DNA from: Berberis thunbergii
Taxonomy: Eukaryota > Streptophyta > Magnoliopsida > Ranunculales > Berberidaceae
Assembly: GCA_003290165.1 (NCBI GenBank)
Contig: QNQO01000650.1
Location: 310,001 to 374,000 of the forward strand
Direction of reading: 5' to 3'
DNA: 64,000 bases
Shown piece by piece: positions 13,412-24,639 of this stretch. Position 1 is the stretch's first letter. Each line of letters begins with the position of its first letter. Position numbers and translations under genes: made by a program. The notes beneath the pieces were generated by a model. That model made no database searches and had not been told where the DNA came from. It was given only the letters and a program-made list of their open reading frames with translations.

Positions 13412-14324
13412 TAAGGTAAAATTACATCAAGAAGAACAAGCTAGTCAACCTTAGTCGTCTAAAGCATCCCTCCCTCCACTCCGGTTAGCCTTTGACTTGG
13501 TTTTCTTTATAGGTTAGGATTATGTACTAATGTTGTGCTAACTGAATTCCATTAAGAGATCTGCTGTACTTCTATATGTACTGTTCTTCATATTGTGTAA
13601 AATAAAATTAAAAATAATGAAATCTACATTCACTGGTGAATTTTCTTTCAGTTTACATATCTCTAAAGTGTGGACTAGGCGCTTAAGAAAATGAGTAGTA
13701 CTTTGATACCCAAACTCAGTATGCAAGTTTGAAAATCTTTCCAGAGGTTAAAAACTTCTTAGACGTTTTCTTTAACCAAAACCATTATGTGATTGGACGG
13801 GTGAAATTCGAGTTACTGCTTATTTGTTTCTTCCTTTGATCATGGCGGAACCAGTTATTTGTGTGTGGATTTGCTTTCTAGTTTCTACTCTTGATTCATA
13901 ATACTGTGGGGTGGGGTAATCCAACCAAATCTAACATCGAATAATACATAGGCATTAACAATACAAGAACAAAGGCACAATGAAATAAAAAATTAGCAGG
14001 AGATAAGTATTCGTTACTCGTATATATAGGCAATGCGTTTACTTAACATAGATTAGAAATGATAGTCAATTTCCACAACCAGTTTCTTACACTTAACAGC
14101 ACAGAAAGGGAAAACCACTACTTGTAAACATCTTATTATCCATGATTTTAGGGAGGAAATCTCCCTAAGGACCTACTGACGATGGTGTTGGAGGACACCT
14201 TGTAGAAGAAGCAGACTTCTAGCAAACTCAGTAGAATAGAATATAAACCCAAAGCTTTCCCTGCAGCTGATACAATCTAAAGAAATGATATGCCTGAAAG
14301 TGGGAGGAACCAAACTTAGAGATC
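13412..14324. other. Intergenic, no supported gene
   Basis: The stretch holds the presumed 3' flank of the dead symporter gene and, at its right end, the 3' UTR of the minus-strand proteinase inhibitor. I find no coding similarity. Confidence 0.4.
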
Positions 14325-14642
14325 TCAACCATTGGATGGAGGATCACGAACACTGTCAAAACTATCAAGAAACATTATAACCCGGTTGGGGTTGAAATAT
14401 GCCGCGCATGTGAATATAGTATCTGCAGGCACAACTTGCACCTCAGCTGATGGAAGGTCATCCTTGATCTTCCGGATAGCTTCTTCCTTTGAAACTCCAA
14501 CCAAGTTGGACCATGTTATGTTGTTATGTGCAAAGTAGGAAGACTTATCTTCAAAGTAGGGGAAAAGTAGGTCATTTGATTGGTTTTTCAGTTGTTTCGA
14601 CTCTGTGGGGAGGTTGAGTTGATTCTTATCTTTGCTTTCCAT
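14325..14642 (-). CDS. Potato inhibitor I family serine proteinase inhibitor
   Basis: This single-exon gene of about 105 aa belongs to the I13 family (potato inhibitor I), small proteins that block serine endopeptidases, often in defence. Diagnostic features are WSNLVGVSKEEAIRKI, a VVPADT stretch before the inhibitory loop, RVIMFLD after it, and the C-terminal PPSNG. I chose the ATG at 14642 (MESKDKNQ), because the ATG at 14666 adds only eight residues and is less like the family. No secretion signal is evident, so the product may be cytosolic or vacuolar by another route. The loop reads TCAAYFNPNRV: by spacing to RV the P1 position would be Ala and P1' Tyr, unlike the common Met-Asp or Leu-Asp. 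That specificity is an inference. A Cys is present in the loop region. Confidence 0.82.
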   Translation of the reverse strand: MESKDKNQLNLPTESKQLKNQSNDLLFPYFEDKSSYFAHNNITWSNLVGVSKEEAIRKIKDDLPSAEVQVVPADTIFTCAAYFNPNRVIMFLDSFDSVRDPPSNG

Positions 14643-14722
14643 TATGAAGAGAGAGAGATGGGTCAAGTGTAGAGCTTCAAGCAGGGATATGGTGGTAGCT
14701 CTGTTGTGTTCATGGCATTCAG

Positions 14723-14732
14723 TCTATATAGA
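14723..14732 (-). promoter_or_regulatory. TATA box of the proteinase inhibitor gene
   Basis: TCTATATAGA lies about 80 bp upstream of the chosen minus-strand ATG, a good distance for a short plant leader. The motif is palindromic, so its orientation comes only from the gene. Confidence 0.6.
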
Positions 14733-14739
14733 AGAAATC

Positions 14740-15780
14740 AGTATAAAATATAGAAGTCAATAGTCAGAAGTTTGGCATTTCTACGGGATTCTTAGAAAAA
14801 CCATTTTGAAGTTCCTTGCAGACATCCTACCCAAATTAACAAATCAATTCTGGATTCAAATCACCATTGATCGATTTAATCCTTGATTCTTGGGGCATTT
14901 TGATGTGTTTTTTTTATTTTTTTCGAATGGTTTCATTATTGTCTGAATCAATTATAATACAGGAATATGATTTAAATTTTTGGGTGATCCATAGTTACAA
15001 AATGCATTTGAAGTAATTAGTTGGCATATTTTCTGAATGTTTGATAAATCAGGAAAGTTGAGTTATCAGTAAAAGAAGAAATAAACTTTTTGAATGAACT
15101 ATAGACAATCATAAATTGCAAAGGGTATCATTAACAAATTGCTGCAAAATATATTAAGGTTCTCAGTCAATTCAGATTCATTATCAATATGTTGTTGTCT
15201 GATGATCGATTTATCTAACTATTCATGCATTATGAGATAATGACAGTTTGGCGATCCAAGCGTGTGCGATTTAGGTATCCCGACCTTTCATTAAAATCAA
15301 AAGATGAGAGAGTACATACAATTAGTTTTTTACTAAAAGAAAGAAAATCAAGCTTCTTTAACAAATGATCTATTTAATCCCTTTTGGAAAGTAACAACTT
15401 GAGTTTTTCACATCCATCTTGGAACAATAGGTTGAATTTAAAAGATCAAAATTTGCTCAAATAAATTAATCCTTATTGATTCGAGCATCCAAGTGTCTTA
15501 AATTAGACAAAAACATCACTAAATCTTCAGAGTGACTGATTTGAGCGTCGGAATGTCTCCAAGTACTTGGACAAAACGTCACTAATCTCACAACGACTCT
15601 CAGGGTCTCAAATTTCAATAATCCTTCAAAACCAAAATTGCAATTATCCTCTCATCTTCTACTAGAGGCTACAATTTAACAACGAAAAGTATTCATTCAA
15701 GTGATCAACAAATACCGGCTTAGCATTAGACTTGTGACGGATTGAATCACGAATCCAACATCAAACAACCCTATCGACAT
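14740..15780. other. AT-rich spacer between divergent genes
   Basis: No coding frame is supported. The stretch separates the divergently transcribed inhibitor and Rubisco activase genes and must hold distal promoter sequence for both. Confidence 0.4.
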
Positions 15781-15818
15781 TATTTGAGGTGGAACGGGTT
15801 AAGGGATTAAGAAAACAT

Positions 15819-16044
15819 GATAAGAATTTCTAGTGGAGAAGAGTAAAGCTAACCTCATAACCGCAAAAACTAACACATTCCGCCAAATCTCTATTTTATC
15901 TAAAACCCCACCCGTCTTCATAGACCACCACGCGTCACTCTCAACCAATCCCAATTGTGTGGCCGTTATGTGATCGTAAGCCAATCCACAAAAACACTTC
16001 GAAATTTTTTCTCCTTCACTCAAAACATCTCAACTACTATAAAG
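15819..16044 (+). promoter_or_regulatory. Rubisco activase promoter: I-box, CCAAT and TATA
   Basis: A GATAAG I-box (15819-15824), typical of light-regulated photosynthesis genes, is followed by CCAAT motifs near 15945 and 15980. CTATAAAG lies at 16037-16044, about 85 bp before the start codon. Function is inferred from position and motif only. Confidence 0.5.
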
Positions 16045-16126
16045 TTTCACTTCATATCTCCTCATAATTTCATTTTCAATTCAATCTTCTCGCATCGATT
16101 GCAGTACGTTTTGATCCATCGGAACA

Positions 16127-18602
16127 ATGGCAGCTTCCTTCTCAACTGTTGGAGCTGTTAACAGAGCACCGGTACCCTGTTTTTTCCCGCCCTTTTTGGT
16201 CTTCAATTTATTCCTTAGTTTTCATCGGCTATGTTATATTTTGTTTTTTGGGTTCTTTTTATTTTTTTTCTCTGCATTTGCTTATAATTCCTAGATAGTT
16301 GGAGGAGAAATGTGTATTTTTTGCATTTTTTGATGATATAGTGTGTTTTTTTAGCTTTGTTGAAATAGTTTATAGGGGTGGTAGTTGGTGATATTATTTC
16401 ATTGTTGGGGTTCTTTGGTTTTGTCGATTTGTTCATGGGTTTTTGTTTTTAGGCATTTTTGTGGTGTGGGTTTGTTTTGGTTTCTCGAAATTCGATCTTC
16501 TGGTGGTTTAGATTTCGTGTATTATCTAGTTTTGAATTTTGAGGGTGTTTAGTTTGAGAAATGGTTGATGGAGTTTTTAGTTTTCGCTTTTGATTGTTGA
16601 AATTGACATATTTCGAGTCAATTGGTCTAATTTTGCTTAGTTGGGTCTGTTTGAGTTTGATCCAGAGGTGATGGAGTCTGTAATTTCATCATCTCATTTG
16701 TGTAGTTTTGAGGGTGTGAATAAGGGGTTGTGTCTGATGCAGGTCGGAGGATCGTTACCGAGCTCATCCTTCTTGGGTAACAGCTTGAAGAAGGTTACCT
16801 CTGGATTTAGCCAGACTAGGACTTCAACCAAGAACTTTAAAATTTCTGCCGAAGTTGAAGAAGGTAAGCAGTCAGAGGGAGACAAATGGAAGGGCCTTGC
16901 CTATGACATCTCTGATGACCAACAGGACATTACTAGAGGAAAGGGATTGGTTGATTCCCTCTTCCAAGCTCCCCAGGGAGCCGGAACTCACTATGCTGTC
17001 CTCCAGTCCTACGACTATGTCAGCCAAGGACTTCGCACGTTAGTATTTTCTCAAACACTAGATAAAAATTATGTTTCTTCATGCTTGCTCAAATGGTTGT
17101 TGTTTTTGTCAAGTGCAAGCTTTGATGGAGATAAATTTGATTGCTTAGATGGTTGTTTCATTTGCAGATACAACTTCGACAACACCGTGGATGGGCTCTA
17201 CATAGCACCCGCTTTCATGGACAAGCTTGTTGTTCACGTTACCAAGAACTTCATGAGCTTGCCCAACATCAAGGTATGCCAACCATATAATTTGGGTAAC
17301 AACATTGAATTGGTTTTTAATGAATTAAAAAGAGCTCGACCAATTATGTAAAATGAATTTACAGGTTCCTTTGATTTTGGGTATTTGGGGAGGCAAAGGT
17401 CAAGGGAAATCCTTCCAATGCGAGCTTGTCTTTGCAAAGATGGGAATCAAGTGAGTTATCTTACTCTTTTATGTGGGAGATATGATGCTTTTCCTCACAT
17501 TTTGTTGTGCAATGTTTCATATGTACCTTTGGATCTCATGATGATGATGGAATTTCAGCCCCATCATGATGAGTGCCGGAGAATTGGAAAGTGGGAATGC
17601 AGGAGAGCCAGCAAAACTGATCAGGCAAAGGTACCGTGAGGCAGCTGATTTCATCAAGAAGGGGAAGATGTGTGCCTTGTTCATTAACGATCTGGATGCA
17701 GGAGCAGGTAGGATGGGTGGAACAACCCAATACACCGTCAACAACCAGATGGTTAACGCCACTCTCATGAACATTGCTGACAACCCAACCAATGTTCAGC
17801 TCCCCGGTATGTACAACAAGGAGGACAACCCCCGTGTACCAATCATTGTCACTGGTAATGACTTCTCCACATTGTATGCGCCTCTGATCCGTGATGGTCG
17901 TATGGAGAAGTTCTACTGGGCTCCCACTCGTGAAGACCGTATCGGTGTTTGCAAGGGTATCTTCAGAACTGACAACGTTGATCTGGATGATGTCGTCAAG
18001 CTTGTTGACACCTTCCCCGGACAGTCCATTGGTAAGATTCAACTTTGTAAAACGTATCAGTTGTGTCTTGTGTGTAGCCTAAAAATTGATCTTTAATTAA
18101 CATCATTTGGTGTTTGCAGATTTCTTCGGTGCTCTTAGGGCTAGAGTGTATGATGATGAGGTGAGGAACTGGATATCTGGTATTGGAGTCAACAGTATTG
18201 GGAAGAGGCTTGTGAACTCGAAAGAGGGACCTCCAGTTTTTGATCAACCTGAAATGACACTAGAGAAGCTCCTTCACTATGGTAGCATGCTTGTCCAAGA
18301 ACAGGAGAACGTGAAGAGAGTTCAATTAGCTGACAAGTACATGAGCGAGGCTGCTCTTGGAGAAGCTAATGAAGATGCTATCAAGAGTGGAACGTTCTAT
18401 GGTTAGCACCCTTAAATCACTGCAAGAAGTTTTGTAGATATATAGGATAAGAGACGTAGGATTTACTTTTCATTTATTGATCTCATGCAGGCAAACAGCC
18501 CAACAAGTAACCGTTCCAGTTCCTGAAGGTTGCACTGATCCATCTGCAACAAACAACGATCCCACAGTGAGGAGTGACAATGGAAGTTGCCTGTCTGAGT
18601 AG
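16127..18602 (+). CDS. RCA: Rubisco activase, chloroplast, with two possible isoforms
   Basis: The product is an AAA+ ATPase that removes inhibitory sugar phosphates from Rubisco in the chloroplast stroma. Exons are 16127-16171, 16743-17038, 17168-17273, 17365-17450, 17559-18031, 18120-18401 and a last exon from 18491 or 18499. The N-terminus is a Ser-rich transit peptide. Walker A GGKGQGKS falls at residues 158-165 and Walker B (ALFINDLD) at about 217-224. Using the acceptor before 18491 gives a 435-aa beta form that stops at 18508-18510. Using the AG at 18497-18498 gives a 463-aa alpha form that stops at 18600-18602. The alpha tail has two Cys (EGCTD and GSCLS) at the positions known for thioredoxin-f control in Arabidopsis, but it ends in LSE rather than an aromatic residue. 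The alternative acceptor is inferred from the two frames. I see no break. Confidence 0.94.
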
Positions 18603-18639
18603 TAGGTTTTGCAATCAAGCTCAAGATGAACACCCTGTA

Positions 18640-19500
18640 GTTTTGTGTCTGTGTATATTTTTTTTCAATCTCAAGTTCTCAATAAGGCATTTTGTTCGGC
18701 AATGAACTACGTTATGTTTTTGCATGGCTGTGCCTTCAAGGATATCATTCCAATCAAATTTATTATGGTTTCTATATGTGCATGTTTTCTTATCAGTCAA
18801 TTTAATGTGACAGATATTCATGTTCATCGTTAATGCAGTATTGTCTTAGTAATTGTGTCAAATTTTATTGAAAAAAACATAAGGGTGTGTCTGGCTACAA
18901 TGTTAGTCACTTTCATTTAAAACATTGGATGGAAGGTTAATGAAAAGCTAACTTTGCCAGACTGGATGATAAAGCAAGAAGCTAATCAAGTAATTCTTGG
19001 CTCTTTTGATCAATCTCCTCGCGATGAACTCTTGACATTGTCCTGCATGCGTAATGACTAAAACTTGAGGTAAACTATAAGTTACACTTACAGTAGATAA
19101 GTAGTGCCTTCTCAGAGGCTTCCCCTGGTTATTTTTAGTGATCTTACACCGTACTGTAGAGGGTAACTTATGCTATCTTTTTGTGTAAAATTCACTTTAG
19201 CAGAACCCTTAGCTAATGACAATGGATACTCTAACTAGGCTCGATCGACCTCTGTTGTAAGATGGAATCGAGCATGGTTCAAACCTTCATCGTTGGATTG
19301 CTGAAGGGAAAGGACCAAAGTCCTAAAGATTGGGCTTGGGAAGCATAGAAATTAGGACTTTTGAGACATTTAGATGGGCTTAAGAGTGATGCCTGTATCT
19401 GCCAAGAAGTTTGGTGGCTATTTCTTATTTCTTATTTCTTATTTCATGAATCCAGACTTGGTCGATGACAAATTTATGACATCAGTGATTCAGTGCTACA
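18640..19500 (+). repeat. RCA 3' UTR and downstream flank, duplicated elsewhere
   Basis: Long near-identical stretches recur downstream. Positions 18650-18730 match about 32385-32460 and 27680-27745. Positions 18960-19300 match about 32820-33110, including GGGTAACTTATGCTATC and CAAGAAGCTAATCAAGT. This is the parent copy, because it follows the intact gene. Confidence 0.75.
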
Positions 19501-19559
19501 AAATCAACTCTACTTATTCTAATGACATTGATTTGAATTTATGAATAATCAAAAATGGA

Positions 19560-20580
19560 ACCCCCACGAGCAAATGGGTCGAGGAATCGTGGATTCAAAC
19601 CGAATTAGACCGTCTTGCTTTAAACGGTTCGGTTTTTAAATTTGTAATTTAGATACGATTCGAATCTGTTGAAAAACGGTCCGAATCCAATTATGTAAAA
19701 TCAAACTGTCTGATTCCAACCTATTTTAAATGACACTAAACAAAACACCAAACAGGCAAACACCTCACCCTAATTACCCCCCACCCCCACCCTAAATACC
19801 CTTCTATGCTGATCTATATTGATGTTTTGTTGTTTATCGTTGTATAGGACAAACGTCAAATGATAAAGAGTGAGAGAAAAAAAAATGACAATAACTGAAA
19901 ATTGGGAAATATGCTGAAGGTTGAGATTAATTTTATATATGACATACATGTAAAACATGTAAAAGAAAAGAGAAAATAAAAAATAAAAATAAAATTGGTG
20001 GAATGTACACGTGACGGAGACAGAAAGATTGTGTGTGTGTGTTTATTTATTTTATTTTTTATATTTTTATTTTCTTTCAAAATGAAAATTATTATAACTA
20101 TCTACGTAATTATCGGATTTTGATACCTTTTGTAACGTTAAAATGTAATTTTGAAGATTTTTCCAGCAAAACCAATGATCAATAGAAACACTTAAAATTT
20201 CAAAATTTATTATATTATTAAAACATGCAAGCATTTTTAAATATTTTTAAGAAAATAGACGAACATTTAAACAAAGACCCCGTATATTAAATCGATTCTA
20301 ATTTTAACCTATTTTAATTCTAAAAAATAGTATTTTTACGATAACAGACCTGCATCAAAAAATTAATTTACATTATAAAATATAATTTTGTTACGGAACT
20401 AATCGAGGACAGTGATGGTGAGAATGTTTAGTGTATGATAATTAACTGTAAAAACAATGTATGTAAAGTGTCAACGACGGACTAATATACTAGTTTCACT
20501 ACAATTGGACTTCTCACAACATGCTTATCATCTAACCATGTCTACTTTCCAAATACATAATCACTAGCTGGGCAACTTTC
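19560..20580. other. AT-rich intergenic DNA
   Basis: No coding similarity. The sequence is rich in A and T, with homopolymer-like runs near 19985-20060. Confidence 0.4.
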
Positions 20581-20958
20581 TTAGATTTAAAAACGACCTT
20601 GAATGAATGAAGTCTTTAAGCGATAGCGTGCAAGACGCATATTGACTCTGTGTAAAGTGATTTTAGGTTAGAAGATGAAGTCAGAAGTCGAGGTCTTCTT
20701 CCACCTAAATTACACAAAAATCTAAAGTAATGATAACTCGGAGAAATTAAAATGTTACTAAAACCGATATAAAATCAAACCGACCACCAAATTAAACGTA
20801 TTATAATAAACAAAGTAATTAAGTGATAAGGTTTAGACTAATTAAATGTATTATAATGAATGAAGTCATTAAGTGATAGGGTTTAGTATGTTTGTTCATT
20901 GTTTCTAACCAGTCCTAGTGGCAGCACGCGCCCTCAACTTATTGAAACAAAACAATAA

Positions 20959-21137
20959 CAGAAATTCTAAGTGTCGAGGAAATGAGCGAGGGAAGTGAGG
21001 TGGCGGGAGTGGGAGCCGTTTACCTCACTTGAGATGCATGCGTTGACTTTTGACTCATGCATCCTGAGCGAGATGAACGGCTCTCACCCCCGCCACCTCA
21101 CTCCCCTCGCCCATTTTCTTGCTGTGTAGAATCACTC
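20959..21137. mobile_element. Foldback MITE (Mutator-like), 9-bp TSD
   Basis: A 179-bp inverted-repeat element with the family core. It is flanked on both sides by the identical 9-mer AAACAATAA (20950-20958 and 21138-21146). A 9-bp target duplication is the hallmark of Mutator-type transposition. Confidence 0.82.
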
Positions 21138-21149
21138 AAACAATAATTC

Positions 21150-21290
21150 TAGCCAGTCTTATTTGTTAGTTTTTTTTTTGTTTTTTTACATTTTTACCCC
21201 TTCTATATATAATGTTTGTGATCGTGTTTTTAAAAGATGGGTAAAAAATATTAAAAAAAAGTTACCAAACAAGGCGGACCAGACTTACTC
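21150..21290. repeat. Short inverted-repeat element, T-rich/A-rich arms
   Basis: AGTCTTATTTGTTAG and the following T run are roughly inverted at AAAAAAGTTACCAAACAAGG. The internal ACCCCTTCTAT block recurs at 22305-22440 and, in weaker form, inside 32070-32241. This looks like an old MITE family. Boundaries are approximate. Confidence 0.4.
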
Positions 21291-21793
21291 GAAACAAAAA
21301 GACCGAGTCAAGTCAGACCCAATACCCTCCATCATCCTAGAGATGCTCATAATGTCCCAATCGAACACAATCACACGCACAACAAAACCCCTGATGAAGC
21401 TATCCTGGCACTAGTAACTTGGCTGTCTAGATGTTTTTATTTTATAGATAAAGAAGTCCACAAAGGCAGCCCCTCCAAAGAAGTTAGAAAATTAAGGAAC
21501 ATTAATTCCTTTTCGCCTAACCTAATAGTATGTATTGGTTTAGTCCAACTAAGAGAATGTCATTTGGAAATGCTTTATAAAGTTAATCCGCATGATTACA
21601 AGAAAATAGTGTTTTTTTTTTTCCTTCTATGTGGGTTACTTGGAATGTAACGAGTTGAAATTTTTGTTTTAATACTAAAAATTATTTCTATCTTTGAATG
21701 AATGAAATCATTAAGTGATGCGATCTGTAATCCCTTCATGTGAAGTGATTTTACGTCAGAAGTTGAGGTTTTTTTCCACCTAAACTACACAAA

Positions 21794-21983
21794 GAGTGAT
21801 TCTATGTGTCGAGGGAAAGGGCGAGCAAACCAGCGAGGAAAAGGAGGTGGTGGGGGGTGAACCGTTCACCCTCTCGAGATGCGTGCACCAAAAACATCTC
21901 GAGGGGGGTGAACGGTTCACCCCCGGCCACCTCCTTTTCCTCGCTGGTTTCCTCGCTCTTTCCCTCGACATTTAGAATTTCCC
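21794..21983. mobile_element. Foldback MITE (Mutator-like), 9-bp TSD
   Basis: A 190-bp near-perfect inverted repeat flanked by the identical 9-mer CTACACAAA (21785-21793 and 21984-21992). The arms carry GGTGAACCGTTCACC, the same position as the GAACGG core in the other copies. Confidence 0.85.
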
Positions 21984-22304
21984 CTACACAAAACCTCAAT
22001 CCCATTCCGAAGAAATGATGACTTGAAATGTTACTTAAAACCCAAAATATAATCCCCGATTAAATTAAATATATTATATATTATAATATATTCAGTTGAT
22101 TTAGTTTTGTTGATGAAAATCACTTAAAAGGTGATAATCGAACCTATTGATCGATTTAAAATTTTCTGAACCAAACCGAATTGAACAGAAACCGATCCTC
22201 ACCAAAGCAATCAATTTGGTTTTTATTGGTTGGATCGATTTTTTTGTTCAACCCTCCCTTTTCAATTTATGTTTCTTGTAAAGGATTGTGAAAGCTTTAA
22301 GAAA

Positions 22305-22440
22305 AGCAACAATTCTAGTCAGCCTTGTTTACTAATTTTTATTTTTTTTACCCCTTCTATAAATAGTATCTGTAATTGTGTTTTAAAAAAATTAAATAAA
22401 AAATACAAAAAACAAAAAACTACCAAACTGATTAAAATTA
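22305..22440. repeat. Second copy of the T-rich inverted-repeat element
   Basis: It resembles 21150-21290, including the flanking AATTCTAG and the TACCCCTTCTATA block. No clean target duplication is visible. Confidence 0.35.
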
Positions 22441-23159
22441 CCCCTAAGAAAGTAAGATTAGAGAGATCCTTTGAAACCTAACTATGAAGCAAGGGTGGAT
22501 GAAAGGGCGCGAGTGTGCACAGATTCCACTGTACTCAGCCCAGCTTGTCACCAAAAGAAAAGCATTCATTCATGAATAAAAATTGAATAATTAAATGAAG
22601 GAATGTTTATTTTGTTTACCAACTCACTTTCTGAAGCAAGAAAAAATCCATTGGAGAGGCCTTCACACTCACCATCCAATCTGTGGGTGTGGCGGTGGTG
22701 GGGGACAATGACCCCAAAAAATTCCCAGTGACCCTAAAAAAAATTTCTAACCAATTGGGGCAGCCTGGTTTGAACTTCCCATCTAATAAGCTTTTCTTGT
22801 TACGAAAATACTACAAATCATGTTTTTGCAATTAGGATTTGCAACTAGTATGAAATGGCGTGATTTTGAAAGAATGATGAATTTCTATAGTGTTTATGTA
22901 TATTTGGAGTTGTAAAAAAAAAAAACTCCTCGAATGATACCACATCAGGCAAAACTTGATATACTAGGTTGTCGAAGCATTTTACGTGCACAAATATTCA
23001 ATACTTTTATTTAATTTTATTACAACAATTCAATAGATAATAATAATAATTATTATTATTAAACTTCTACATAAAATAATTATATATAATTTCAAGAATT
23101 TTAGCATTTTGATTTTCAAAATTGAGAATTTGGTGAATGTCCCTTTAAACTTGTATTAT

Positions 23160-23317
23160 GTAGCCTAAAAATTCTCATATTCACGGGACTTACAATTTCA
23201 TCATTAATCACAAAATTAAATGGTGGATGTGGAGTGATACATCAATTTAGCCTAAATATAAAAATTCTCTCATAAATTTTCATGACATAGAATTTCATGC
23301 AACCAAACACACCCTAA
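23160..23317. mobile_element. Partial Tourist-like MITE
   Basis: The right half matches the complete element at 53767-54095: GGTGGATGTGGAGTGAT, CATCAATTTAGCCTAAA, and the terminal ATTTCATGCAACCAAACACACCC. The left half is eroded or missing. Confidence 0.6.
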
Positions 23318-23318
23318 A

Positions 23319-23480
23319 GATTGTGACTAATAACGACGATGAAAGTGGTGGGCTATTGAGCCCTTGATGCTCAATGATAAATGGTTTTTAGCCATTATTT
23401 TAGTTGGGTTGGTTTGTATTTTTGGCTTTTTTCATGTAATGTTTCTTAGATTTGTCTTGTTTAGTTGTAAACCGATCTCT
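23319..23480 (+). repeat. Orphan lectin-kinase 3' flank copy
   Basis: This block (ACGATGAAAGTGGTGG, ATTGAGCCCTTGATGCTCA, TAGCCATTATTTTAGTTG) matches the sequence just downstream of both lectin receptor kinase genes (about 32250-32390 and 42595-42725). There is no kinase gene next to it, so it is either a lost third copy or a flank moved on its own. Confidence 0.65.
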
Positions 23481-23697
23481 GGGTCGACGCCCTCTATTAA
23501 GATGCAAGATTATTTATATGGGTGTTATTTGAGCATATTGACAACATGTAGTGAAGTTTGGTTTTAAAACAAATTTGATATGTAGCGCACTTTTTGTTTC
23601 AATCAAATATCTAAAGTTTCATGACAGATGACATCCTATAATTACTTGAAAGTAATTTAATAATTGGAAGTAAGTATATGAAGTTAATATAGTTATT

Positions 23698-23879
23698 GAG
23701 AAATTCTAAATGGCGCGGAAGTGGGCGAGAAAATTAGTGAGGGAAGGAGAGAGGGGACCGCCCATCCCCTTGGGGTGTGTATGAAAAATGTTGGCACGCA
23801 TCTTGAGGGGGATGGACAGTCCCCTCTCTCCCTCCCTAGCTGATTTCCTCGCCCGCTTCCTCGTTGTGTAGAACAGCTC
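23698..23879. mobile_element. Foldback MITE (Mutator-like), 9-bp TSD
   Basis: A 182-bp inverted-repeat element flanked by the identical 9-mer ATAGTTATT (23689-23697 and 23880-23888). Its arms are more diverged than those of the 21.8-kb copy, which suggests an older insertion. Confidence 0.82.
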
Positions 23880-24439
23880 ATAGTTATTTCATGTTTTCTT
23901 TCACTAATAACATATAGCGACTCATAAGTTACAAAATGACTGTGCATGGAATTCACATACCAACTACATATTTCATAAAATAATGAGAATTTGAAATATA
24001 ATGTCACATTTGTTTTAAATAAATAAAAAAAATTGGCAAGGAAAAATTGTGTCAATCTTAAAAAGTAAGGTTAGGGATCACACCATGTCACTCTGGGTAT
24101 AAAATATGTTTTCCTAGTATTTTTGAAAAATAAAAGTTAAAAGAAATAGAGTTCAAAGTTATCTAAAAGATATTTTTGCAAAAATGCCCCATTCTGACTT
24201 TTTTGTATCATTTGTTATGTTAGGAACTAGATATTTTTCGTGCTATTGGCATGATAAAAGTTTAAAACTTGTCAAAATATAATTACTTTTGAGTTTTCAA
24301 CACCACCATCATCAACAATTAAAGAAAAATAAATAAATATAAAAAAAGTTGGGTATGAGAATCAAACTCATGCACTCTTGGTGCTTTAAGTTTTATGTGA
24401 TCCGTTAGATTCATATATTTTGATTAAATCTAAGCCGTC

Positions 24440-24627
24440 TTTTATCTCCCACCCCAAACACCATAAAGATTATAAAACACCTTTGATTTGAGAAAGGGTG
24501 AAAGATACCTCACACTTTCATAGGGTCTTGGCATTCCTTGATATAAGAATGTTTCTCTTTGTAATTTGTTTCCCTTTCTTTCATTAATAAACATCTTCAT
24601 GTTTGAACAAAAAAAAAAAAAAAAAAA
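24440..24627 (+). repeat. Possible retroposed sequence ending in poly(A)
   Basis: The stretch ends in TTCATTAATAAACATCTTCATG followed by an A run of about 18 (24609-24626). This resembles the 3' end of a transcript with a poly(A) signal, or a SINE tail. I recognise no coding part and no target duplication. Confidence 0.3.
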
Positions 24628-24639
24628 CCCAAATGACAT

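Larger units (their letters stand above)
20580..22800 (+). repeat. Duplicated intergenic segment, first copy
   Basis: Blocks of this stretch recur in order in the 33-39 kb region. Positions 21440-21610 match about 33740-33830 and 34320-34385. Positions 22255-22310 match 37555-37605. Positions 22470-22790 match 37615-37890 and partly 38580-38850. A short block near 20600 and 21640 also matches 62360-62440. This copy is interrupted by two foldback MITEs. No gene is supported. Confidence 0.65.
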
